Assembly (NCBI RefSeq): GCF_018320785.1
Contig: NC_054877.1
Coordinates: forward strand, 7,673,030 to 7,737,029
Origin: Cheilinus undulatus
Taxonomy: Eukaryota; Chordata; Actinopteri; Labriformes; Labridae
DNA length: 64,000 nt
Reading direction: 5' to 3'
Below the pieces are notes generated by a model that worked only from the letters and a program-made list of their open reading frames with translations, was not told the origin of the DNA and did not search any database. This document shows, piece by piece, positions 35,135 through 45,769 of this stretch (positions within the stretch are counted from its first letter, which is position 1; each line of letters starts with the position of its first letter). The position numbers and the translations under genes are program-made.

Positions 35135-37268
35135 AATTTTTTGCACTTAAAAGCTATACTTAAAAAACAAAGCATGTAGGATTCTGCCACCAGGGGGCTT
35201 ACAATCAAAAATATAACACAATATGACAAGTACAGACCAGTGCTGCTCATCTCTGCTGTTTACTTTTTTGTTCAATAAAAACTGCACCACATAAGATGGA
35301 TTTACTGAAAATAAAACCAACATTTTGTTTTAATTCATAAGTATCTCATAATGAGGGAGAAATACCCTTAAAAGTTGACTTCCATGTCCATGCTAGAAGC
35401 GATGCCAGAGCGCATGTGCATCCATGGATCTCCCTGATTTTCAGAAAAAATGTTTGTCTCTCAGTAAATACCACTTATGATTTGATGTTCCATTAGATAG
35501 AGTCCTCAATTCAAAACAAGAAGTATACAGCAGTGATGGGCAGTTCTTGTCTATACTTGTTATATGGTGTTATTGTTTGAATGAGAGCCCCCTAGTGGTG
35601 GAATTTTACATATTATGTGTTTTATTGCTGTAGGGCTTTTAAAAAATGCCCTAAATACCACAGTATTTTTTCCTTCATACCCTTTAGAATTTGTAGTCAA
35701 CTGGCAGTTGATGATCACTGTCATATACAGTGTATTTAAGACAATCCTTAATTCAATACTAACAGTAAGCAACAGAGGTGCGTGAAGCTGAGCTTTCTGG
35801 GATACAATACAGCACAGTATTTTCCCCTGACTTCACAGCATGGCGAAAGTTGGCCCTTTCACCTGCAATAGGAAGAAGCAACAGCCTTCATACATTTTAA
35901 ATAGCCTTTGCAATAACTCAGACCTTTGTTACAGTGCATTCTGCGGGGAATCACAGTAGTAAAACTTAAAATGAAGAACTTTACAATGAAGACTATTTAA
36001 TCCAGCATCTTGGATCATAAATACATGCCCGATGTTTGTGACAAAACATTTTATAAATAGATTTCCATTCAGCAACTCATGACTATTTCAACTGTGGATA
36101 TAAACCTCCTATCATTCATTTGAAGTCACTGCTATACCCCTCCAAGATTGGACCCATGTAGATATATCACTCCTGTGAACACTAGCAGCCCAGGTAGCAT
36201 CTGCATGTATTTATCTGTGATCACAGCTCTCAGCACTGAGGCGGCTGCCATGTGTGTTTTTAACTCTTTGCACTTTGGTACACACTGATCGCAGCTGTCC
36301 TCACACACTGTGTGAAATGTCACAATGCAGTAAAAAGTAAAAACACTACGTATCTTTGATTCCTGCTTTTTTGCCTTTAAGGATTAATTGTTATCCTCAC
36401 TGGATGATGTATCGTAAACGACTGTCCATAATATATCACAGCGTGGTGACAGGATTCTAAGTGTTTCTCTGACTCCCACCTGAAGACGTCTCTATAAACG
36501 CGCGATTGGGACGGGGAAACATCGCTCAGATTTATGTGTGAGACTCATTCCTGTAGATAGAAGAATCCTCTGAGTCTTAATCTGCCAACTGGAGGAGAGC
36601 TGCTGGTGCAATGGCAGCGTAAACATGCTTCCTTTAAAACGTGCACGCTGTGAGAAGTGCACCAGCCTCTGTATGCATCGACGCCTTCATCAACGCCCAG
36701 AAATCTGCTCGTCCACCTTCAGTCTGTCTGTCTGCTGAGCGCCGAGAGGACTCTGGATCTGTGTTTGCTCGACTGCCTCATTGGATAAGAAATTTGGTTT
36801 TTGAACTCATCAATTAAAGAGGACCTGTAATGATTTTGTTCTATAAAATTTGGTGTCATAGAGTATTTAGCTTTGGACTGACCTGTGCCCCCTTCAGGTT
36901 CAGGTTCCTGCAGAGTTTAATTTGGGTTTTAAGGTTTATATTTTCCAACTTCTAGTGCTGCATTCATAACAGAAGAGAAGTGAGTTTTACCCTCTTGTCT
37001 TGTGTGAATTTGTCCACAGGATCATTAGTGTTCTCTTTAGGGATGGTTTATGATTATTCAGTTTAAAAACTGAAGATTTATGTGATCTCAAAACTTCAAT
37101 TTGAAATATTTTTTGCCAATATTTCTTCAGTGCCTGTTTGTTTGGCTCTTTTACAGCCAGACTGGCTGTAGCATGTCTGAAAGCTGTTTGCTAACCGCCA
37201 AAGAAGAAAAAAGCAGTAAAATCTGGTGGCACCACAAGGTGCTGACAAACTAACTTTTCCTCTCTTAA

Positions 37269-38329
37269 AGGGATATTTTAATGGTTTTGAAGTTGGGTTG
37301 TATGAGGTACTTGGTAATAGTAGGGCCTCCAGCGATTTTAGTGAGTATTGCCCCTTCATATAGGACACCCTTGGGGAATCTAGGCTATAGAGCATTACAG
37401 ATGGGTGTAGCTGCTCTGTGTTCTTGGGCGAGTTTGGGTAAAAATGGGCCAAAAACAATGATTGCTCATTGTACAATATATGGAACATTTTTTAAGAGTG
37501 TTATTTTTCATCCAGAAAGCCTCTGTGTTTGGCACTATTTTGCAATGCGAGCTTCAGCTATGTGCTCTTCCACCTCAGTGCAACTGATCAGCTGTTTGTG
37601 GCAGAGAAAAAAAAACATTAAATTTAGCTCAAACTAGGTATCTCAACTCAGTTTTCCACTTCAACAGCATACAATGTTTTGATAAAGTAAAATTATTGCG
37701 TCATCTGTAGTTTGTCTAATTATCAGCCATTGGAGGAATAAAGCAACAATCATAAACACACCTGTATGACAAATTTCCATTCGGGTATGTGTTAACCATT
37801 TATCTTCAGAAAGTTAAAAAGTCATTATCACACTGGTGTTCAGTAAGGCAGGGAACTCTGGGCGGGGAATAATGCGGGCTGCAGGCATCTGTGAGGCTCT
37901 ATGAGAACAATAACTCCTGTGGACATGGGCTCACAGTTTTACACTTAGACCACCAGATGAGCTAACCACTCTCTACTAAAGTTTTTTCACCCTCTGTCTT
38001 TTCACTGAGGTTCCAACTGTAGAAGTTCCTCTGTGTCCTGGGCCATAAATGTATAGTCTCATAACCACAGTTAACGGCACGTCATCACAAATTAAAATTG
38101 TTCCTTTAAGTTTTGTTTTAGCTTAGTTTGTTCTGGTTTGGTCCATTTTTACATCAGCCTCACTAAAGTACAAGGAGCAGGTATACTCATCTGTGGTGCC
38201 ATGTAGGCTGGGTTCTTCAGGTATGACCTGTTTGAAGGGGCGACGCTCACTGTAATCACTGGAGGTTAATGCCACTACTATCGCCAGTTACCTCACACAT
38301 CCCAACTTCAAAAATTCTGAAATACCCCT
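37269..38329. mobile_element. Fold-back element with arms of about 185 bp and TTAA ends
   Basis: The left arm (37269-37450) and right arm (38140-38329) are inverted copies that align along their whole length. Shared words, with the right arm read in reverse, include GAAGTTGGG, TGAGGTA, CCTCCAG, GCCCCTTCA, ACAGATG and GTAAAAATGG. TTAA sits immediately outside both ends (37265-37268, 38330-38333), the target used by piggyBac/Kolobok-type transposons. There is no transposase between the arms, so it is non-autonomous. Confidence 0.8.
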
Positions 38330-39989
38330 TTAATATTAGAAACAATCTAGAGCCATCCTACTGAGCATTTTTATGTAAATGATTAGGGGTTGACTGATAT
38401 AGATTTTCTGTTGTAATTATGAGTAGTTCATGAGACTGAAAGTCTCTCCTGGTATTTGGAACGAATGTACATCTGTTTTGACAACCAAAATGCACTTAAT
38501 GAGACAAAGGTAAGACTGCATGATCAAACGGATAATTGATAAACCAAGTTGACCAGTCTAGCACTTACTCTTCACACAAAAAATTAATTAATTTGATTGG
38601 CAATGCGTAAAATAAAATGCCTAATACCACTCTGATAACTGGCCAAGCCAATAATCAGTTGACCCCTTTCAATGATCAGTCAAACAATCTCAGTATTGTC
38701 AAGAGAAATAGATTGTTTCTAAACTTAAAGCCAGCATAAAGCAATGCTAAACCTGTTAGCCCATTAATGGCAGTTTCCACTGTGTTAGCATCAAGCTAAC
38801 AAACACACATAAGTGTTGAAACTCTTGTTGTCACAGTACCAGGATTTTAAACTTACAATTCTACTGAAAATCAAATATCAAAATGTTTTTAATTCCACAG
38901 CAACAAAAACAGACGTTTTAGGCTCTCGATGTTGACCAAATTCTTTTTTTTCTGATCAAAAACTGCAGCAAACTCATGAAGCCTGTCTAAAATCTGCAGC
39001 GGCATTGATGGGATTTTAGTATCCATATGTTGCCAATGTTCTTGTGTGAGTTAGGCAGAGCTATCCATATAATTGGAGATTAGAGGGTTTGTTTTTTTTA
39101 ATGCCTTTCGTCATAAAAATCACCAAGACCTTAGTGTCAAACATTTGGACAACATGAAGCTCAGCTTCATGTAAAGACAGAAAACAGAAGGAACATAATC
39201 CAACTCAGTGATAAAACACTGCTCATTTATAAATATATATAAAGCAAAATGGTAGCTTTAAAATCCGCCTACTTGTATCAATCAAGGCACAGTTTTTAAA
39301 CTGTTCTTTAAGATGACGAGTCGGTTGACTCTTCTGTTGCCAACTAAATCTCTGATTCTTTCTGAATGTTTCGGTGCTGCAGGAGGAACTCAACAACAGG
39401 CCTTACAACCTTTTTTTAAATTTAATATGTTTATTTGTTTTACTTTAGTGTTATTTTTACCTTACAGTTAATTCGTTTTAGTTACAACGAGGGTGCGGGT
39501 GCTCAAAAGTCATTTGAGCTGATTAAAACGATTGATTATGTCAAATCTGTGGAACGAGTTTAAAAGAAGTAAGGATTCTTGATAAACTCTGGTAATCCAG
39601 TTTTGCCGTTAATCCTGGTCAAACCTCCAGTTTGTGTTGTTTGCAGTTGATTGAAGGATTGCGATAACTTTGATTAAAAAATCTGGATTATTCTGATTCC
39701 AGTCGATGGCTGATTCACTCTGGATTAAAAGGGGGAATAGATCTAAATGATCAGATAGTTTCTAAACAGTACCTTTTACTATCAAAATGGAACTTTATTG
39801 TGTTCCCCTTAGATATTTTCATTTACTTTTCTATCCATAGCAAGTTCTTTTTTTCCCGTGGTTAAGCATAGTTTTGTTACAGATGACCTCATGCAGCAGT
39901 GGAGAACTCCTGTTAAGGGGGTAAGAAGGGATTTCTGCAGAGAAATGCAACCATCAAGGACATATTTTTCAAGCAGTTTACAACTATGC

Positions 39990-40100
39990 CAATCCATCTC
40001 TTTTAAGAGATCCAGATCATTTGGCTAGCTCAGTAGAGCTTGGTGTTTGGTTTCCAAATGGCTCCTCATTTGGTACTTTTCTCTGGTTGAAACTCCACAG
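39990..40100 (-). repeat. Dispersed repeat, copy 2 (inverted)
   Basis: The complement carries GTACCAAATGAGGAGCC, GGAAACCAAACACC and CCAAATGATCTGGATCTC, as in the copy at 32030-32135. Confidence 0.55.
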
Positions 40101-40912
40101 TGAGAAGTCAGAGTTACAGTCAAGACAAAAACTTTATTCCCCTTAAACTTTAATTTTAAAAAAAATGGCATGTACTTGTTCATTTCTGTTTAACTTTATT
40201 TCCCAGAAACAGGAAGAAAAATCCTTGCTTGTCCTCTTTGAGCCTCCGTACATGACAGATTACTTCGTAAAAGCCGTGAGGCGAGGACCTCTGCTGCTCT
40301 CTAAAGTTAAAATGTAGAACCATTTAAAATTGTGGTAATCTGAATTAAATCATCATAAAAAGCCTATCTGGATTAAATTGATATAGTCTAGAGTTACCGG
40401 GACAAAAGAAAACTGGATTACCTAACCCTTCAAAGCAAATAAAGTCAAATTCTGACTCCTAAACATTTAATCCTGGTCATCTTTTGAACAACAAAGCCCT
40501 GGTTTTCACCTTAATAATTCTGATTCAACCTTTTTTTTCTCTTCTGGTTTAGTAGAAAATCAAATCTCAGCGTCAGAATGTAAATCTGAAGCTGTTTTTC
40601 ATCTTTTGAGGTTAAATTCATCATCAAGGTGCAACACATGAATGACTCAGCACTTTGATGGAATGTTAGCTTAGCATGCTGGTGTTAGCTTAAGCTGAGA
40701 AGAGCGCTCGGCGGCTCGGACCAATCAGAAGGAAGACGTATATCTCGGACGCGGCTGCTGTGACAGACTTGAAGTTTTTCTTTGTGACTGCTGTACTAAT
40801 GAATTGTAATCCAGCTGTATTATAGTAAATATTGTAGAATATTTGGACCTGTACAGAGACACAGATTGTTCACTTCCTGCCGTTTGTTTTGTTTACCTCT
40901 CTCTGGTTTGCT

Positions 40913-40918
40913 AATAAA
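40913..40918 (+). terminator. Candidate polyadenylation signal (vcpip1?)
   Basis: AATAAA after a GC-richer unique block; a second AATAAA lies at 40982-40987. The assignment to vcpip1 is by position only. Confidence 0.4.
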
Positions 40919-40935
40919 ATACTCGATGATACACG

Positions 40936-43850
40936 GCTTCGACATCGCTGTTTGCATGTGTGATGAATTTTCAACCCCGACAATAAAATCACTTCCTTCA
41001 CTTGTTTTTGTATTTTGTCATCACTGACGTGTTTTTATGTTTGTCTGTTGTAACGTGATAAAAATCATTGTATTTACGTACGTGATGTCTGTTTTCTAAC
41101 TGTTTGTGAATGTTTGATTTTTTTTAGCTCTGCAGAAAGATATTGGTTTTGTGATAACAGCTTTTTTTATTACAAGACTCAGCCATTTAAGAATTTAAAA
41201 ATGCACACTTTTGTTAAATTACACTCTAGAAAAAAATCCCTTAAAATCTCACATTGATATCTGAAATATATTGCATTAACTTCAATGGATGAAAATCCTT
41301 GCTTAGACAATTTTCAGGCCAATTTTGGGCTTGATATTCATCCAACAGCTTGCTACAGCCTATAGCCCTTCAGTGTGTTGTTTCAGTACAATCATCATTG
41401 TTCCTGATTTGGTTGGAGCCTCCCAGATCTCAAGTTGGGAATATCAAACATGTTTGATATGTTTTATTCTGAAATCTGGATCTGGTGCCTCTGTCAGAAT
41501 ATCCTAATGATCACTGACAGCAAGCACAGAGGTGTCACCAACCAGATGGTGTGTACTTTTACAGCCCACAAACTTGCTGGTGAACATTAAACACAACTGG
41601 CCAAGAGAAATATTGAAAAGAGGATCAGCTTATAGATTATATTAAATAATTATATAATTATAATTGCTCTTTACCCTCCTAAGTATGTTGTCTTATCCCT
41701 CATGTAAGTGTTAAACATGGAGGGTTTTGGGTGCTGGTAGAGGGGGTGCCTGTGTAACAGGGTTGCCAGGTCTGGGTGACAAATCTAGCCCAATGCTTGA
41801 TAAAAACTAGCCCAAAACCAAGCTCAATGCTGAAATTCAACATGAGCCAGTAAAACCTCCGCAACACCACATATATTGCTCATGTAATGTGTTGCCAGTG
41901 TGGCACAGTGATCTTTGGTTGTGTGCCATGTTCTATGTTTTCCTACTACTCTGCTGGTTGATTCAGTTGCATCTGAGGGTAAATAAAGTTGTTTATTCTG
42001 CTTTGAATATTAAATACATACACAAGACAGCAAAAATGGGTCTGCTCAACCTGCTGACAAACAAACTTACCTGCGGCAGTCCGTAAAAAGTAGCCCCTAT
42101 TCGGCAGGAAAACTGCAGACCTGGCAACCCTGTTGTGTAAAGAGGCTGAGGTCCTCAAGTGGGATCTATCCCTCGTCCCTACACAGCCTGATGCAGGCCA
42201 TCCCACAGTCTCTCTTCAGCTGTCCTTAATAAAAATGCAACAAACCACCAAAATAAACTTTAAAAATCCATGCCCTACAAAAATGGGGAAACTAAAACCC
42301 CAGTTCCAAAAAAGTTGGGGCACTGTGCACAGTGTAAACAAAATCAGAATGTAACTATTTGCATGTCTCATAAACAGCATATAGATGTTGAAACAAACAT
42401 TTTACAATTTCATACAATACATTCGCTAACTTTGACTTTGAAGGCAGGACTCTAGCTGCTCAACAGTCCTGGGTCTTCTATGCTGGATTTTTTTCTTTTC
42501 TGATGCTCCAAATGTTTCCTATGTGGGAAAGGCCTGGACTCTTACACTGTGAAGCCATGCTGTTGTGATGGATGTGGTGTGTAGTTTAGCTTTGTCATGC
42601 TGCAATATACAAGGCCTTCCTTGAAAGAGAGGCTGTCTGGATTGGGGCATATGTTGAGTTATTTGTACGCTTTTCAGCAGTAAGAGTGCCTTTCCAGATG
42701 TGTAAGCTGCCATAGGCACTAACTCAACCCTGTACCATTAGAGAGTCAGGCTTTTGAACTGTGCGCTAATAACAAGCTCTCCCTCTCCTCTTTAGTCCAA
42801 ACGACAGGGCATCTGTGGTTTTCCAAAAATAATTTAAAATTTTGATCAATCTGACCACAGAACAGTTTTCCATTTTGCCTCAGCCCACTTTAAATGAGCT
42901 TTTGGAGAAGATGGCGATATTTCTGGATACTGCTCACTTCTCCTTTGTATGATACAGTTTTGCATTTGTGGATGGCACGGCCAACTGTGTTGAGAGACAG
43001 TGATTTCTGGAAGTTTTTCTTAGCCCATGCAGTGATTTCTAGTACAGAATCAGATGTGTTTTTTTATGCAGCGCCATCTGAACGCCCAAAAATCATAAGA
43101 ATCCAATATTGATCCTTGGCTTTGTTATCTGTGCGCAGATATTTCTATGGATTCCCTGATTTCTTTATAATATTATGTACTGTAGATGTTAGTATTTCAA
43201 AGTCTTGACAATATTGTGGTGAGGAAATTGTTTTTTGAAAATTTTCCTGAATTTTCACAGATTGGTGAACTTCTGCACATTTTTATCTCTGAGAGGCTCA
43301 GCCATCTTACTTGCCTTTTCCCAATTAACCTAATTAGTTGCAAAATGCTCCTTCTGCTGTTTTTCTTTATTTTCATTGGGACCACTTACTTTTCTAGCCT
43401 TCTGTTGCCCTGTCCCTTGCATTCTGTTTTTATCTACATTTTACACACAGTCCCAGTTTTTTTTAATTGAGATTGTAAACCAGCTTACCTGATTTAATTT
43501 GATGTCTTAGTGTTTTTTGTATTTCACACTATCCATTCTTAAAATTCATAAAAATAAATGTAATATTTAAAATTCAATCTGATCTTCAGACTACTCCCTG
43601 GTTGTTTAATGTCTCAGTGGGGAATCTGGCAGGCTTTAAGACCCTGAGCAGAGAATAACAGAGTGGATCAGTCTGAGGCTGTAAATAGATCAGCTGTGTG
43701 TGGATCTCTGAGACCACATATTCAGACCAGGAGTAGAACCAGTGGAAGACCAGGAGGAAACCAGATCACTTGAACTCTTCAGTCCTTCTTCTGCAGGAAT
43801 ACAGAGGACACACCTGAAGATCACCTGTTCGTCCTCTCAGAGGAGGAGAG
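40936..43850. other. vcpip1-dusp28 intergenic region
   Basis: AT-rich DNA with one near full-length Tc1-like copy (42298-43474). No host gene is recognised. Confidence 0.7.
42298..43474 (-). mobile_element. Tc1-like transposon, copy E, with both ends
   Basis: The left end is CCCCAGTTCCAAAAAAGTTG and the right end its imperfect complement (CCAGTTTTTTTTAATTGAGA). The reverse strand encodes transposase pieces including GRPCILQHDKAKLHTTSITT (the catalytic QxDNAKPHTA-like block) near 42519-42719. Stops and frame breaks throughout. Confidence 0.8.
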
Positions 43851-43854
43851 GGAC

Positions 43855-43892
43855 AGAGAAAGAGAGAGAGAGAGAGAGAAGAAGAAGACATT
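43855..43892 (+). repeat. (AG)n / purine tract
   Basis: About ten uninterrupted AG units plus GAA repeats, immediately upstream of the dusp28 start codon and so probably in its 5' UTR. Confidence 0.9.
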
Positions 43893-43901
43893 GACAGCTG
43901 C

Positions 43902-43929
43902 ATGGGAGTCACGCCGTCCTTGTGTAAAG
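43902..43929 (+). CDS. dusp28: dusp28 coding exon 1 (inferred)
   Basis: ATG GGA GTC ... encodes MGVTPSLCK and ends at a GTGAGG donor, phase 1. It joins in frame to an acceptor CCAG at 44854. It is short, hence the modest confidence. Confidence 0.6.
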
Positions 43930-45769
43930 GTGAGGCATTCACTGACCGCTGTCTCTGTAGGATCACAGAGAGTTGTTTGTCTTTGATGCAGGAAGTCATT
44001 CTGTGTTACTGAGCTTCTGGTCTGTTTGATATTTCATCAGTCATTTGATTTATTTCACATATAGCATTTATGTCATTGTTTGTGTGCTAATTCTGTGAGG
44101 TGGGAATGATAAAAAAAAAAGATAGGACAATCCTCAGAAAAAATATATCTTGAAAATATATCATGTAAACTTAAAATGTGTCTGTGATTAATCATTTATA
44201 TTGACATTGCTTCTTAGAGGGAATATGTTTTTAATAGACATTAAGCTTAATTCTTTATTATTATATTATCTTTCCTGAGAACATAGGATTGCTATGTAAA
44301 AGAAAAGAAATCAAACAATATGATTAAAGGTGTAAATTGTGCATGACTTAAATGCTTAGACATTGAGTTTAACCAGATGGGGCCCCTTTAGGGAGGTTAC
44401 CTACTGTCATTGCACAATTTGTGGGATTAAAGATGTAATTGACAAGATTAAAGTGCATAGATGGTGAGTATAGTCAGATGGGGCCCCTTTAGGAAGGTTT
44501 TCTACTGTCATTGCAAAAATCCCACATTTTTAGCCACTTGAAAGAAAAACATTAATTTGTGGGATTGATGCTGCAACTCTATAAGATTGAAGGGGTAAAT
44601 TTAAGATCCTTTAGTCTTAAGTTTATAAGATTGGAGCATTTTTTAACAAGACTGATGTTATAAAATGAGATTGTCAATTAAGGATATAGATATTACTAAT
44701 GCACTACTAGCGTCACTTCATGGAATCAAGCTGGCATTGTTGTCTGAACTCATCTGTGTCAAAAGCTGCTAAAACATGTTGTCATATTTTTTCCATTATA
44801 TACAAATGAAATATGTAATTTTTACAGATTTATCTTTCTCTTAGTAGAATCCAGTTGCCCTTGAGAAGCGCCTGAGTAAGGAAGCCTGTAAGGGTCACAT
44901 CTCTAGGATGCTGCAGCTGTGTAAAGTCACCAAATGTCTCTTCATCAGTAACGCCCGCTCAGCCTGCAGCGACGAGCTCATCCAGCAGGAGGCGGTGACT
45001 CTCTGCATCAACGTGTCGAAGCAGCAGCCGTTCCCCTCTGCAGACGTTAAGAAGCTGCAGGTCCCCGTCTATGACGACCCCAACGAGGACCTGTACATGC
45101 ACTTTGACCGCTGCGCCGATGCCATCCACAAGGAGGCGAACCGAGGAGGACGCAGCGTCGTGTACTGTAAGAACGGACGGAGCCGCTCAGCCACCGTGTG
45201 CATCGCCTACCTGATGAAACACCGCAAACTGACACTGACAGAAGCGCTACAGGTCAGCTTCACCAGAAAAAAGAGCTAAATAGAAAGAATAAATGCATGT
45301 CAGCCCAAGCTATACGTTGATAATGTTGCTAATTGCTATAATCACTTCACAGACAAATTATTTTCGTCGAGCTCCCACTGTACCATGCTCTCTTGCACTT
45401 CTGCAACACTGTAATGCAGTGCAAATAAACAGATGTAGCTGCCAATAGTACACCATTGTAGGACCAGTATGAATGTCTTAAGATGTAATGATAGCAGAGC
45501 TTCATTACAGAACTGATGGGGAAATGAAACATGAATGTTTATCAGGCATTGTGTAAAAAGTAACAGCTATTTTAGTCCTTTAAAATGGACTTAACCTGAC
45601 TACTGGGTATGATCTTTACCAACACTTTTGACAACCTGACACCTGCTGCTGTGTTTGTCCTCAGAAGGTAAAGACAGCTCGTCACGTCATCGACCCAAAT
45701 CCTGGCTTCATGACACAGCTGCAGAAATACGAGCAAGAGCTGAAGAAGAGACGGGGAGAGGCAGACTGA
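43902..45769 (+). CDS. dusp28: Dual specificity phosphatase 28
   Basis: Exons 43902-43929, 44855-45252 and 45665-45769 give 176 residues, similar to the human protein. The phosphatase signature reads VVYCKNGRSRSA with nucleophile Cys114 and Arg120. The usual His before Cys is Tyr, as I recall for mammalian DUSP28, which fits a weak or atypical enzyme. Other matching blocks are VTLCINVSKQQPFPS, VPVYDDPNEDLYMHFDRC and DPNPGFMTQLQKYEQEL. The first exon (MGVTPSLCK) is inferred from phase; a shorter product starting at the Met at 44908 is possible. No neighbour suggests a shared function. Confidence 0.9.
44346..44516 (+). repeat. Tandem duplication, about 101-bp period, in dusp28 intron 1
   Basis: AGATGGGGCCCCTTTAGG begins at 44375 and again at 44476, followed both times by CTACTGTCATTGCA. 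The flanking TTAAA.TGC.TAGA words are also duplicated. Confidence 0.8.
44855..45252 (+). CDS. dusp28: dusp28 coding exon 2 (catalytic)
   Basis: It carries most of the phosphatase fold and the CKNGRSRS loop. Donor GTCAGC at 45253, phase 0. The 5' border at 44855 is chosen because it alone keeps phase with exon 1. Confidence 0.82.
45665..45769 (+). CDS. dusp28: dusp28 coding exon 3
   Basis: Acceptor CCTCAG. It encodes KVKTARHVIDPNPGFMTQLQ, then KYEQELKKRRGEAD and TGA. Confidence 0.92.
   Translation, partial: KVKTARHVIDPNPGFMTQLQKYEQELKKRRGEAD

Larger units (their letters stand above)
33500..40935 (+). other. Possible long vcpip1 3' UTR
   Basis: There is no other gene between the vcpip1 stop and 43.9 kb. 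A block at about 40640-40930 reads like the end of an mRNA and finishes in AATAAA at 40913. Inference: vcpip1 transcripts may run to about 40.93 kb, with earlier sites possible (an AATAAA near 35274). The interval includes repeats at 34766-35134, 37269-38329 and 39990-40100 and a GC-richer block at 36480-36800. A separate non-coding transcript is an alternative. Confidence 0.35.
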
